A stretch of 64,000 nt of DNA from Cricetomys ansorgei (Eukaryota > Chordata > Mammalia > Rodentia > Nesomyidae), in assembly GCA_026225945.1 (NCBI GenBank), contig JAMJFZ010000696.1:310001-374000 (forward strand), read 5' to 3'. Shown in pieces: positions 1 through 10,829 of this stretch. How positions within the stretch are numbered: position 1 is the first letter of the stretch; every line of letters begins with the position of its first letter. The position numbers and the translations under genes are program-made. Below the pieces are notes generated by a model, which was not told the DNA's origin, made no database searches, and saw nothing but the letters and a program-made list of their open reading frames with translations.

Positions 1-49
1 GGCTGTGCTGTTCTTAGGGTCAACTCTACTCAGGATGAGAAATACGCAC

Positions 50-132
50 AGCTCTCCACCTCCAGCTTGCAGGCTTGCTTGTCCATGGGGAATTTTTGTA
101 AATCCAGGGAACAGGCTGCTGTTGTAGTAAGT
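50..132 (-). CDS. Gabrq: Gabrq coding exon 5 (83 bp, carries the Cys-loop)
   Basis: An 83-bp exon, again the conserved family length. Acceptor TTGGCAG|A (AG at 134-133), donor GCT|GTGCGT (GT at 49-48), a weaker donor than the others. It completes Arg176 (CG from exon 4 plus A) and encodes residues 177-203, starting [20 protein letters not shown]. Cys183 and Cys197 are separated by 13 residues with FPMD between them: the disulphide Cys-loop that names the receptor superfamily. The remaining exons (end of the ligand-binding domain, TM1-TM4 and the large cytoplasmic loop) lie beyond position 1, so the gene is partial here. Theta subunits are about 630 residues long; this window covers roughly the first third. 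Confidence 0.95.
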
Positions 133-1632
133 CTGCCAAGGAAGACAAAAAGGAAGAAAAAATGATTCAAGCTTATTTCTATGGATTCTGCACAGTGGAG
201 AGGCAAGTTATGTGGAGGACTGGCCCATGTTTACAGAATTGGGGGTTCGGAGAGAAAGAGAGAGAAAATTGGAACGTAACAAAGAATCCACAAGATTTGG
301 CAGATCTGAAACAGAGAGCAGATACATGTCATGTCAGAAAACCCCCAGAACATCAGAATAGGAAGGGCCCTTGAAGAAACAATACAGAGACAGAAAGACA
401 CGTGCTTGTTCAAGTATCAGCAAAATTCTTGAGAGGACACTGTATGGGTAAGGTGCTGAGGCTGCATAGCCACCAGGGAAGGCAGATGTGGTGTGCAAGT
501 ACAGATGTGAGCAGTGACCCAGGCCAGTCTCTGACCATATCTACATCAAAATGAATTTCCCAAGTATTACTCATTAGCCAAGGCCTCCTGTACCTTAAAC
601 AATAGTGGCTATTGATTGACCTCATGTAAGCAATGGCATTCCGTGACTCCACAGGAATGTAGATGGAGAAAGAAGAAAGAAAGGAATGGGGAAAGAGCGC
701 CCCAATGATTAGACCTGTAACAACCTGTCAAACGAACCACGGTAGCTATCACCAGGAAACCTTTTCTGGGCCAAGATGGCCTCTCAGTTTGCCTTTACTG
801 ACAATCATTTAAGCTGAAATCATGATGTCAGCTTTGGTGATGGCTCTAGTGAAAGTAGATCAATTGAAGACTACCAGTGTGCATGTGTTCTGTGTGTAAA
901 GAGCGCAGAAGCCCTCTTGCAGCACTAGCTCCGCCCTTCTCCTGATGTCCTGCATGATGCATCCATAAGGAAGGGGGAGGTGGAGCCCCTTCTGCACTGC
1001 AGGGTTTCAGCATTCATCAGTCTCCATGCCTCACTGCGTGAGAGATAAAGAATACAACACACACAAGCAAAAATGGAGGAAGAGGTCTTTTGGCCCATGG
1101 AGGCAGGATTTCTTTTTAAAAATCCATATGATAATTACATAAAAATTTAATGAAAACAGTATTTTCTTTCACAAATGGTAGGCAACATTGCCAATTACTT
1201 TCTATATTATGCACAAAATGAAGTAACACAGTTACCAGTGAGCTCAGATAGGACATATTTAAAAGGGTAAAACTTGGCTACAGCATCTAAACTGTGGCCT
1301 CATGCCTTTTTCAATTGAGTATTCAGCCAAGGGAATTTTGAGGAGTTCTTGAAGAGAGGAACATTTGCATCAGGAGTTGGAAAGTATATGAAAGTCTGTA
1401 AAGTTTCAACTCATAGAGAAGGAGAAAGGGCCACCACAGAGAGGAGCAACAAAGCCAGGGTGTGGGGACAGGGGCCTATGATGCCTGAGGTAAACTCTGA
1501 AAGTCTATGTACATGTAAGGCAGATCTGGAAAGCAGGGATCTCTTCTGTATATCCCTTCTAATGTATTTGTGGGTACACAGTAGGAAGAAGGAAGCTCAC
1601 TGGGACAGCCCAAAAGTCTGGTGGGGACTCAC
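133..1632 (-). other. Gabrq intron 4
   Basis: Intron between exons 4 and 5 (1500 bp) with GT-AG ends. I recognise no interspersed repeat or additional exon in it. The open frames across 1349-1632 on the plus strand run into the antisense of exon 4 and have no coding support. Confidence 0.85.
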
Positions 1633-1853
1633 CGGATGCCGTACTGTACTGTCCCATCTGGGTGAAGCTGAAATACACGATTCTCCACAGTTACATCATG
1701 CACAAAGGCATCTTTGCTATTCACAAAGTAGCAGTCAGGGACCCACAGCTTCTCATGCATCCGATAGTCCAGAGTCAGGTTGAGGTCGGTCTCATAGTAT
1801 GCTAAGCGTGTGTCCTTCCAGGTCTGGTGCAAAAACATTGTGATTGTATAGTC
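1633..1853 (-). CDS. Gabrq: Gabrq coding exon 4 (221-bp exon of the ligand-binding domain)
   Basis: A 221-bp exon, exactly the size conserved in GABA-A subunit genes. Acceptor CCCCAG|GAC (AG at 1855-1854), donor ATCCG|GTGAGT (GT at 1632-1631). It encodes residues 103-175 and two bases of Arg176. Motifs in order: [14 protein letters not shown] (loop with the invariant Trp-Lys-Asp), an N-linked glycosylation sequon in LNLTLDY, the Cys-loop superfamily signature WVPD in [24 protein letters not shown], and [11 protein letters not shown]. The [13 protein letters not shown] segment separates theta from the beta subunits, its closest relatives. No stop, frameshift or damaged site is visible. Confidence 0.97.
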
Positions 1854-3144
1854 CTGGGGAGAGATAGGTAAATGACAGTTGTCAGGGTGTCCAGCTCTAT
1901 GTCTCCTATATACACAGATTACATGTGCACATATACATATACACTATTGTACAAAGCACATCTTACAGATGGGTACATAGAACATAAACATACTTAAGAA
2001 AGAATAGCAAAATCAATGATTAATACCCTGGCTAAGAAACAGATGTGACCAATAACTTTCAAGTTCCAATATAACCTTTTCAGAGCACATTTCCCACAGT
2101 CAGCAGGAAACATTACTCACGATTTTATAACACTATTTCCCAAGCTTCAGGTTAGAATTTCGTTGTCTCCATGTGTGTATTTGGAAAGCACAAAGTTGGA
2201 CTTCTTTTTGCAATGTTGTCCAATCAGAACCAAACTGTACATTTGTAACCTTTTTTTTTTCACACAGTATTGTATTTGTACAATACTGGTTGTACCATTC
2301 AGGTTGCTGTGTGCAACTACACTTTTCTCTCCTGTATTCCTGGAGAATATTTCCATATATAAACACACAATGTACACGACCATGTATTTCAGCTGTTCAT
2401 GCCCAAACCAGGAAGAAATACTAATGGCAAAATGAATGTGGCTGTTGCATCTCAGAAAGAGTTGAGAGCAGGTGAGGGTTCACAGTACTTGCATCTCATC
2501 ACCATCAGCAGCATCTGGCTCCTGCTTCAGGCTCTCACTCTGAGTTCATTTTGCTGATTACTAAGAAGTTTGAGCATTTTTTAAATATGTTCATATGCGA
2601 CTTAGTTTTCTTCAGAAAATTACAGTTCTTGTTCACACTTGCTGATCATTTCTAATTGTTTTAAATATTCTTTTCAATCCCTAGGCATTACATATATTTT
2701 CAATACCAGTTCTCTCCACTGCAAATATCTCCATCTACTCCGAATTCTCTTTTCCCTCATCGCAGTGACTTTGTTTCATAAAACTGAAGTTTCAGAATTT
2801 TTGCCTACATGGAATTTTAATATAATTTAAGTTACCAACATTTGATTTTATGATATATAATTTATGATTTCTGTGTCTTATGAAACAAAGCTCTACCTAT
2901 GCTGCAGTACAAAGATAGTGTGCTGTTATAGCTTTTAAAAGCTTCATAGATTTTTTTTGAGTTGATAATCTACATGTAACTGAATTTTTGGATACAATTG
3001 CTTTTTTTCTATTCTACAGGGCTGTCACTCCCAAAACCTCCCTTTCCTCTCTTTCATGTGAGTTCTTTCACAGGTCAGAGTTGGCTTGTGACTATGTTTC
3101 TTGTCCCTTGCCTCCAGCACCATGTTTGGAACCTACAGACTTAC
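1854..3144 (-). other. Gabrq intron 3
   Basis: Intron of 1291 bp between exons 3 and 4. It is AT-rich apparently unique sequence with small T-runs, for example 2250-2260. I see no clear repeat family, RNA gene or further exon. Confidence 0.85.
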
Positions 3145-3212
3145 CATATTTACTTCTGAGATCTGTTCAATACTGGACACATAGATAGATACTGATACAG
3201 GCACAGGAGCAC
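3145..3212 (-). CDS. Gabrq: Gabrq coding exon 3 (68-bp extracellular-domain exon)
   Basis: A 68-bp exon, the length of exon 3 across GABA-A subunit genes. The acceptor reads TTGTAG|GT (AG at 3214-3213) and the donor ATG|GTAAGT (GT at 3144-3143). It completes Gly80 and encodes residues 81-102, beginning APVPVSVSIYV and ending EQISEVNM. This is the first beta strands of the ligand-binding domain, with the family pattern V-x-x-S-I-E-Q-I-S-E. The frame after this exon is phase 0, which agrees with exon 4 starting at a whole codon. A MIR fossil lies just upstream in intron 2, about 45 bp from the acceptor. A 2-kb TG-rich array starts about 340 bp from it. Confidence 0.95.
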
Positions 3213-3255
3213 CTACAATACAGGAAGATACAATCACATGAACATCTGGATAAAA

Positions 3256-3430
3256 GTTAAGAGTGTGTACTTAGGACCCAGTTTTCCAGGCTAAAACTAG
3301 CTTTGCTAGTTGTGTGATCTTGAGTAAGTCACTTAACTCCTCTGAGCCTGAGCTTCCTTGTGGGTCAACTGGGGATAATACTATCACAGTTAATGAAGGC
3401 AAGTGCTTAGAGCAAGGCCTTGCTCATGTT
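3256..3430 (+). repeat. MIR SINE fossil
   Basis: Resembles the MIR core: the pattern TGTGATCTTGAGTAAGTCAC followed by TTAACTCCTCTGAGCCT, a 'CAACTGGGGATAATA' stretch and GTGCTTAGAGCAAGG matches the tRNA-core and 3' region of MIR. It lies in intron 2, next to exon 3. Diverged, as expected of an element older than rodents. Confidence 0.8.
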
Positions 3431-3554
3431 ATGCTGGAAGGAGGTATAAGGGCAACACAACATGAACACATGAAATGAAGCACTCTGTGGTGTTTTCTGA
3501 TAAAGAACTGAAACTCAACAAGCCCACGAAACAAGAGCTGAGATTCATGGTTCT

Positions 3555-5540
3555 ATACGAGTGAACATGAGCATGTCAATGTTTGCTACACAATTTGGGA
3601 ATGTGTTCATATTCCCAGGTGAATGTGTCCATATGTGTGTGAGCATGTGTGTGTATGAGTGACTGTGTGGGCATGTTTGTGTGATCCAGTGTGTTGTGTG
3701 GGAGATAACATATGAGAGTTTAACTGCAAGTGAAATGTGAGGATATTTACAATGAGGCAGCAAATGTGTGACTCTAAGTGTTATGTGAAGGGATGCATAA
3801 GCATGTTCGTTTCAGTATGTTATGTGGAAGTAGGTCTGCAAGCATACACAATCATAGACATGGTATATGGGAGTGAATGTATGGTGTGAATACAGTTGGA
3901 TGTGAATGAATGTGTGATCCTGTATGCCCCTATGTGGTATCTGTGAGCTTGCCTGTTTGTATGAATTGTGTGCATGTATAAATGTGTTTACATGGCAGTG
4001 AACACATGAGCATGTGTTGTCTGTGAGCTTGCCTGTGTTATGAATTTGTATACATGAGTGAATGTGTTTCCATGGCAGTGAACCCCTGAGTATATGAGTG
4101 TGTTCTTGTGGGAATGTGAGTGCATGTGATAGTATGAGGGCACGTCCAATGAATGTGTGAAAATGCTTATGAGTAAATGAATGTATGCACATGTCTGTAT
4201 GCCTGTATGTTCGTGAGCTTGCGTGTGCACGCGTGTGCTCATCTATTTGAGTATACGTAGTAGATTGAATATGTGCTAGTATCTCTGTGACTCTATCATA
4301 TATTAATATGTGAGTATGTCAATGTGTGAGTGAATGAGGATGCTCACCTGTGTCAACTTGGTACACTGACATGTAAGTAAGTGAGCATACTTATGAACTG
4401 TGTGATGTTTTCATGTTTTTGTGTATGAGAACATGTTAGCATTCTCACGTGTGAGTAATTGCAAAGGCCTGTGTGTATCTTAACATGCATATGCATATTA
4501 GTGAATGTGTACTCCTTTTCAGCTTGTCAGTGAATCTGAATGTATGTGAGCATGTTTATGTGAGTGAATATAAGTTTTATTTTATGTGACCATGGTCATG
4601 TGTGACACTGTAAGTATGTATGTGCCAGGGTGGTAATGTGTATAAGCAAATTTGTCATGTTTGAATATGTGAATATATTTGAGTGCATGAATAGGTAGCA
4701 TGTTCATCTGTGTAGTAATGTGTCAGTGTGTGTCCATATGTGGGAGTGGATTCGTGTGCCTGTGTAAGCAAACATAACTGTGAGTGAATGTGTGTGGAAG
4801 TGTGATTGAGATAGTGTATAATGTGACAGAATTCATGGGTATATTTGCACATATGAGTAAGTTTGTATATTAATGTACTACTGCATATTAAAGTGAGTGG
4901 ATTTTTAAGTAAACACATGAGCACATTTATGCTTATATACACATATGAACACTTATGTGAGTGCTGATGGTTTGTCAACACCTCAGAATATTTATGTGTT
5001 TATATGTGAGCATGTTAATGTATTTGCTTTTATGTACAAATGAGTTTGTATGTCTGTATGTGGATATAAACGACTAAGTGTGAGCATATTTGTGTTGAGT
5101 GAATGTGCGATTGTGTTCATGTGTGGTTGTGCTTGTGAACTTGTCTGTGTGTATGGATGTATTTGTATGCATGTGTGTTCATAAGAATGAGTATGTGAGC
5201 ATGTTGGTGAGTATGAGTGTATTCATGTAAATGTCTCATTGTGTGAGCTAATGTGTGTATCCTTGTGTGTAAATTTTTTTTGATTATTTCTGTATGTTTG
5301 TGCATGATCTTGTATTTTGCTCATGTATATGTGTATATGTGTGGCCAGTTTGTATGTGTGTTAATGTATGAGTTTAGGTCACGTTTGTGTGTGTGCTAAT
5401 GTGTGAATTTAAGAGAGTGTTATGATCATTCCTGTGTGTGTCTATGTGAGTGAATTCACGAGTGTGTTCATGTGAGTGAATACTGTGTGATGGTGATTTG
5501 GCTAATGTGCAAGTGTGACTGAGTGTGTGATTCTGTGTCA
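3555..5540. repeat. Degenerate TG-rich tandem array (minisatellite-like), intron 2 of Gabrq
   Basis: About 2 kb built almost entirely from short variants of TGTGTGAGTGAATGTG and TGTGAGCATGT. Plus-strand words are rich in TG, with ATG and GAG interspersed, and few C. A higher-order unit is visible: the block starting CTGTGAGCTTGCCTG at 3941 recurs at 4021 with a period of 80 bp, including the shared GTGTTT.CATGGCAGTGAAC, and a weaker third copy lies near 4212. Open frames on the minus strand through this block (His- and Thr-rich) are translations of the repeat, not genes. On the Gabrq transcript the array is CA/CAU-rich. Confidence 0.85.
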
Positions 5541-8137
5541 GAGTTCTGCCTTCTAATATTTTTCCCCTTAGCCTGGGCATTTGCAGTGTTGTATTGGCAA
5601 GATTCAAGTATGATCATGGTTGTGAAAATAGTAAGTTACTATGGAGAAATACATTTTATTGTTCTCTCATTAGCTTCTAGCAAAGTGTATTACATCACAA
5701 TGATGCTGGGGAAATACGTGCGTACATGAAATGCTTGCAATTCAGCCTGCCGGTTTCACTGAGGCTGATTGCCTAGAAGCTGGGCTGAAAAGAGGGAAAC
5801 GTGTTATTTCAAACCCAGAGTATCAAACAGCAAAGTACTCTGGAGAATAAGTGTATGAACGGAAGCTGAGGAGTAAATGGGGTTCTGTTAGGGTGCAGCC
5901 CAGACTGCAGCACTCAGGACTTTTGTGAAAAGCCCCAGAAAAATGCTATGTAGTGACAGGGGTTCCTGAAAACACTGTGTTTGATTGCTGTCTTTCAGGC
6001 TGCCCTCCCCATAGTTTTTAGCGGATGGCAGCTGTGTTATAATAACACAGCTAATAACACTACCTAACCTAAGGTAGGCAACAAGCCTCAGAAAGGCTTA
6101 TATGACAGCCACCTTCTCTAAGATGTGATTGCCAGCCCCGTCCTCCAAGGTCAGCCTTGTCTAGACCATCCTAGTGATGGCTTTTCTTATATGGAATGCT
6201 GGGGAGCTACAGGGTCAGGGCAGAAGCCTGCTCAAGGGCTCTTAGCTGAAAGGGAAGTGGGTACTGAAACTTGGCGCATGTCCTCCTTGCCAAGCCATGA
6301 TCTGGCACAGGGACACAACCAGAGGAAGGAGACATTGTTTTGATTTTCTACCTAAAAACAGTCTATGGCAAAAATACTCATGCTTTCCTTTACTGTGTAA
6401 CATTGGATGTCTGTGTCATGTTCCTGTGTGTGTGAGAGAGAGGAATTGGAACATTCTTATGTGTAAAGATTGAGCCCTAAAACTATATTCCATTTTAAGT
6501 ACAGAGAGGACTCTGTCTATTGGGAGGCTATACAGGGAGCCCTGGGTTCTCCAAACTCTGAGTGCTTTAGTCTGGTGTCTCATCAATGGGTCTCCCACCA
6601 CGTTTCTTCCATGCAACAGTCCCAGCCTTACAGCCTGTCATGTTCCCTTCTGTCTAAATGTCAGGTGGTCCTAGGTTCACTTTGTCCCGCCCCCCACTGC
6701 CTCCATCTGTTTGGCAAAATCAAATCATAGTTTAGCTTGGCATGATCATAATACTTGGTGTAACATGAAAGATGATAGTGAGGGGCCTCCAGCCTACGAG
6801 CTCCAACTGTGCTGGCCAATACTGAGAGACACACCCTTGCCTCTGTTTCCTTCTTTTAGTCCTGGATGCTGCAGGGAGGGGAGCCTGAGCCTGAAACAAG
6901 GGGGAGAGTATGCTCATTGCATGCAGATGCCTATTGTCTGGCCTTTGCTGACAAACATTATAGTAAGAAAGAGGCAGTAAATAAACAAATGCATAAATAA
7001 ATATGTTTCTCGGTCATTCTCTGAGGCTTGGCACAAATGATTCAAAGGCTAGTCCCATGTAATGGGTATTCGCTGTGTGTTACCACCTGAATTTCTATAT
7101 TCCCCTTTCCCTCAAGAATCCAGCTAGAAAAGGTGCTGCCACCGTGGCCTCAGTAGCATAAAGGTGTTGATGTTACGTGCCCTTTGCCTTTTCCAGCCCT
7201 GTTTCCCATGCATACTCACCTTGGAGTCCTTGGCCTGTGCCTTCTGCCCTCACATAGTGGGGAAAAGAGAAGCAGCAGCTAATGGTCTCACCTCTAAAAT
7301 TTAGGGCCAAGGGAAACCCTCTTGGTTTTCAAGGTGGCACAGTATTTTCAGAAGAAAGTTACATATGAGCACAAATGTGACTACTTACTAGACTATGTCC
7401 TATCCTGCAGGAGGCAGTCCTGCATTGGAGCTCCTTATGCTATCTTTGAGCTGAGAAGTAAGTAACCTTGACTTGAAGTACTTTTTCTTTTGTTTATCCT
7501 TGGTTTGGGGTTCTTAGGTGTCTCTTTGGTCACTAAATGATACTACTATTGTGTGGGATCTGTGTGGGCTATGTATCATTTAAGGCTGTGTGTGGCCCAG
7601 GATAAGCAGAGATTTAGAAAGTGCCCATTCGCTTCTTGGAGGCTTGTACATATTTCCTTGTCACGTTTCCTCTCTGTGCTGTTGGTACTTAATTTGGTGG
7701 TGGCTGTGAGGCTGAATTTTATGAAGAACATATATTACAGTATGCTAGATGGACTGAATTTGGTGGAACCTGAAGGTTTTGGAAAGTAGGGCATTATGGA
7801 AGGGTCTCAGGCTGAGGTGGGTTAGGCAACAGAGGCAGAGAAGACTGTGGCTTTAATTCTAAACTTCCTGAATTACTTAAGGGTGGCAACACCTTTGGGA
7901 GGGAGTAAGGAGCAGAAGAAGGTCTCTGGCATAGAAAGGCAGGTACATAGGTATGAGGTACATTCCAGGAAGAGAGCAGAAGGCCTGAGGTTGGGAGTCT
8001 CAGGTGCTCCTTTGCATGTCTTGGCAGAGTCAAGAAGGTAGGATTTAGGGGGACAGAGGTAGAGCCTAATTAGTTTACAGGGTGGAGCTGGCTCTGTTGC
8101 ATCTAACACAGAAGCCTCTGGTGTCTGGTTAGCTTAC

Positions 8138-8226
8138 CTCCAAAATTCGGTCTCAGTCGGACATCATATGTTGACAACACCCTGTCCAAAATCTTTTGAA
8201 CCACAGCTTCATTTGCACAATTTTTG
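8138..8226 (-). CDS. Gabrq: Gabrq coding exon 2 (extracellular N-terminal region)
   Basis: An 89-bp exon with acceptor AG at 8228-8227 and donor GT at 8137-8136 (GGAG|GTAAGC). It completes codon 50 (TG from exon 1 plus C) and encodes residues 51-79: KNCANEAVVQKILD, then the segment ending YDVRLRPNFG. This is the amphipathic alpha1 helix plus the conserved Tyr-Asp...Arg-Pro-Asn-Phe-Gly signature of Cys-loop receptor ligand-binding domains. The last base begins Gly80. The exon was too short to show as an obvious ORF; I found it by matching the theta protein and confirming both splice sites and frame. Intron 1 to its right is 1901 bp and intron 2 to its left is 4925 bp. Confidence 0.94.
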
Positions 8227-9125
8227 CTGAAACAGAGAAGCCATGAGTAAATGCTGGTTGACTTGCGGCCCACTTGCTAGTGGGTGGTTTGCCAGGGCCA
8301 TCAGTGCTCCTGTACATACGGAAACATGTCCAGTCATATGTGTCTGTGCTCTCACTCCCTTCTTCCCCTCCCAGACCACAGTGAGTCAGCAAGAAGCACA
8401 GGAATGACGCAGATTCTTTTCCCCCTTCCCCCCACAGCTTTAATCCAGATGGTGGGGCCCAAGGACTGGATCCCTGTTACCAGGCAGGACTAGTAGTGGG
8501 GGCACCATAGGAGACAAGGGAAAGTGGGCAGATGAGACCCTCAGAAAACTGCATTGTTTTAGCTCTTTGAGAAACTGCATCTTCAGGTGCTCCTGGCTGC
8601 TGATTGCTGACAATCTTCTTTCCAGGGTACCTCATTGACTCGGGAAGTCAGATCCCACTGGCAAGTACCCCCTGAGCTGAGCTCATGTTTTCTATGTCAA
8701 AGACACATTTCCTCTACCTGGTCTGGGCTTTCCACCCCCTCGCATTTATGTCAACCTTGTGTTTGAGAGTTGGCATATGACTTATGACGCAGGAAGAGAG
8801 AGGGGACAGAGAGTGTCTGGCTCATGTAGCAGAGATTTATGACCCTCATTGAACTAAACTGTTTCAGATTCCTGGGGTTTACAGCTGTCTTCGAAAAGAT
8901 CCATCCTGGGAGCAGGCATCCCACTCACTACGCATGTGCTTTCAGCATGGAGGTGTCTTAGGTGACCACTTGTAAGTGAGGCCAGCTCAGCCGCATAGAG
9001 CAGGCCTCTCTGCTATGCTCATTGAATTAATGTAGACTTTCAGTCTCCAAAGGTCTTTTAAATGACAACAGGCCCCAGGCATCACTATCATTATGACTCT
9101 TTGGATCTTTGATGCATTGCTCCTG

Positions 9126-9178
9126 CAATCTCTGTCTCTGTCTCTCTCTGGGTCTCCATCTCTGCCCCCCCCCACCCC
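9126..9178. repeat. CT-rich / poly-C low-complexity tract
   Basis: CTCTGTCTCTGTCTCTCTCT-type sequence followed by a C-run in intron 1 of Gabrq. Confidence 0.8.
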
Positions 9179-9683
9179 TGTGCTCAGTGACGCAGTCTGG
9201 TATGTGGAGTCGAGAGCACTGCAGGGCTGCCTGCTGGAGCCTTGCCCAGCTTCACCCCTCCCTTTCTCAATACATGTTTATTTCTAGTTTGCGAAGGAAA
9301 ATTATTCCTCATTTCCCTCAATCATAAAATTTAATTTTGTGACATTTCAAAGTGTGCGTATGAATTATTACCAAATTAAAGAAATAAATTCCCGCCTGTT
9401 TCTGTCCACAGATTTCCCATGTGCTAGAGTTCCAGATCTGTAGCCACCACAAATACCTTTCTGTGTGGATGTGTGTGTGTGAGACAGATCTACATGTCAA
9501 GGACGATGGTTCACATACTTGCAGATCTAAACAAACTTTAAATCAAACACAGAGAAAAACTGAAATCTTCAAATGTTTTCACAGGAGTACGCACAAAAGC
9601 TTACCCGTCTTAAGCCATTTACAGGTATTAATTACATGGACTTAATAATTTCAATCTGTTGCATTTGAGAGTTCCTCACCCCT

Positions 9684-9685
<2 letters not shown>

Positions 9686-9724
<39 letters not shown>
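9686..9724. repeat. (CA)n microsatellite
   Basis: About 19 uninterrupted CA dinucleotides in intron 1 of Gabrq. Confidence 0.97.
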
Positions 9725-9725
<1 letters not shown>

Positions 9726-10127
9726 TGTCTCAGAAAATGGACTAAAATCTTTACTCAAACAGGTGTCTTTCCTATCTGTTTTGCGAATTGCCCATGCACC
9801 CCCTAAACCCCTAACCCAGTCCCACAGGCATCAGAGAATACAACTGGGAAAGCTGCCTGGGACCCCAGTCCCTGAGGATGACCAGGTAGTCACTGGGGTG
9901 AGGGTGCTCCTGGCCTCAAGGCTTGGACTAAGGGTAGGCACAGTAAGGCGCAGCAGTAACAGGTGGGTTGAAGCTAGAAGTATCATTTCATGGTTGTCCC
10001 CCTGCCCCCGTCATCTCCCAGGCAAGGCCGGGTCCAAGTCCCCTGCCCCCAGCCCACTTTGTCCAAGAGGCCGAGACCTTCTGCTCGCCCCTGTCCCTTC
10101 CATGCTCAGCTATGCTGGGCCGCTTAC

Positions 10128-10276
10128 CAGTTGAAGAGATCCAGGATGACTTCGGGCATGCTGGAGGAGGGCTCGAAGTGGAATTTCGGGGTGGGACTGG
10201 GGCCATTGCTTTCTGCGAGCCAAGTCCTGATGAGCAGCAGGAGCGCGGCTGCTCGCAGCATGCCTCGGATGCCCAT
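10128..10276 (-). CDS. Gabrq: Gabrq coding exon 1 (GABA-A receptor theta subunit, start codon and signal peptide)
   Basis: First coding exon of the theta subunit of the GABA-A receptor, a chloride-conducting pentameric Cys-loop channel of the neuronal plasma membrane. The ATG at 10276-10274 has a strong Kozak context (GCAGCCATGG). The exon encodes residues 1-49 and two bases of codon 50 (Cys). It begins MGIRGMLRAA, followed by a Leu-rich core and RTWLAES, a typical signal peptide, then a Pro/Ser-rich start of the mature protein and the stretch PEVILDLFN. This matches the theta N-terminus as I know it from human and mouse. The exon ends at a good donor (CTG|GTAAGC on the minus strand). The open frame continues upstream of the ATG with a TTG at 10348 but no ATG, so 10276 is the start. 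The 5'UTR lies to the right, in the CpG island. Identity is secure; the transcript start is not determined. Confidence 0.95.
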
Positions 10277-10760
10277 GGCTGCGTTGCGCTGGGGCCCGCA
10301 GTGGACAGCTGGAAAAGGGGACAGGGTTGGGGTGGCAGTACCGGCCAAAGAGGGCAGAATCGCGACCCTAAGGAGAGACCTAAAGGGAGCAGGAAGTGTG
10401 GGTCAGTGCGGAGCACAGAGCCAGGAAGAGCAGCAGCTCCGCAGCTGCTCAACCCGACACAGCGGTCCACAGGGAACCGCTGGCCGCGCGGAGGTGCGCT
10501 CCGTCTGCGACGGTTCAAGGCTGAGACTGGGTGCCGAGTGGGGCGGGGCGTGCGGCTGGCCCCGCCCACTCCGACGGCAGCAGCAGTTTAGCCAATCCCG
10601 CAGGAGCCAGGAGCCGCACAAAAAGCCGCGCGCGCTCGGGCCTCCGCCCCGCAAGCTGCGCGCCACCAGGCCCCCTGCCCCTTCAGGCCTCTGCAGTCGT
10701 CCCCGGACCAGCTTCAGCCACCAGGGTGGGGCCCGGCCTTGAGAGAGGGAGGGGCTTACT
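10190..10760 (-). promoter_or_regulatory. Gabrq: CpG-rich TATA-less promoter and 5'UTR of Gabrq
   Basis: A CpG-dense, GC-rich block surrounding the Gabrq start codon, in contrast to the AT-rich flanks. It contains GC boxes at about 10540-10550 (GGGGCGGGGCG) and 10559-10568 (CCCCGCCCA), and a CCAAT box at 10591-10596. CpG-dense runs lie at 10488-10515 and 10625-10665. I see no TATA box at a sensible distance from the ATG. This is the usual architecture of a CpG-island promoter bound by Sp1- and NF-Y-type factors (inference). The transcript start probably falls between the ATG (10276) and the GC boxes. Long open frames on both strands here are a by-product of GC richness. Confidence 0.75.
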
Positions 10761-10829
10761 GCTGAGCGTGGACTACAGCAGAAGCCAGAGGCGTCTGGCT
10801 CTGCGCCTCTTCTTTGCAAAAGAGAAATG

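Larger units (their letters stand above)
3213..8137 (-). other. Gabrq intron 2
   Basis: Intron of 4925 bp between exons 2 and 3. From exon 3 outward it holds a MIR fossil (about 3256-3430), a 2-kb degenerate TG-rich tandem array (about 3555-5540) and then apparently unique sequence from 5541 to exon 2, where I recognise no repeat family apart from a short A-rich patch near 6970-7005. Confidence 0.85.
8227..10127 (-). other. Gabrq intron 1
   Basis: Intron of 1901 bp after the signal-peptide exon. It contains a CT-rich and C-rich tract (9126-9178) and a CA microsatellite (9686-9724). Otherwise it is apparently unique sequence with no second promoter or exon that I can support. Confidence 0.85.

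Noticed and set aside
1349..1783. A 144-codon plus-strand frame
   Set aside because: Its right part is the antisense of Gabrq exon 4, and its start is in intron 4 with no supporting motif.
3545..5607. Several minus-strand open frames of 60-126 codons rich in His and Thr across the TG array
   Set aside because: They are translations of a degenerate TG/CA tandem array; the residue bias follows the repeat, and none has a start context, splice site or family match.
10346..10348. Upstream in-frame start that would add 24 residues to Gabrq
   Set aside because: The codon is TTG, not ATG; the signal peptide and strong Kozak context belong to the ATG at 10276.
9990..10742. A 250-codon plus-strand frame and a 193-codon minus-strand frame over the Gabrq promoter
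   Set aside because: GC-rich CpG islands seldom contain stop codons. The plus frame is antisense to Gabrq exon 1, and neither has a recognisable domain.
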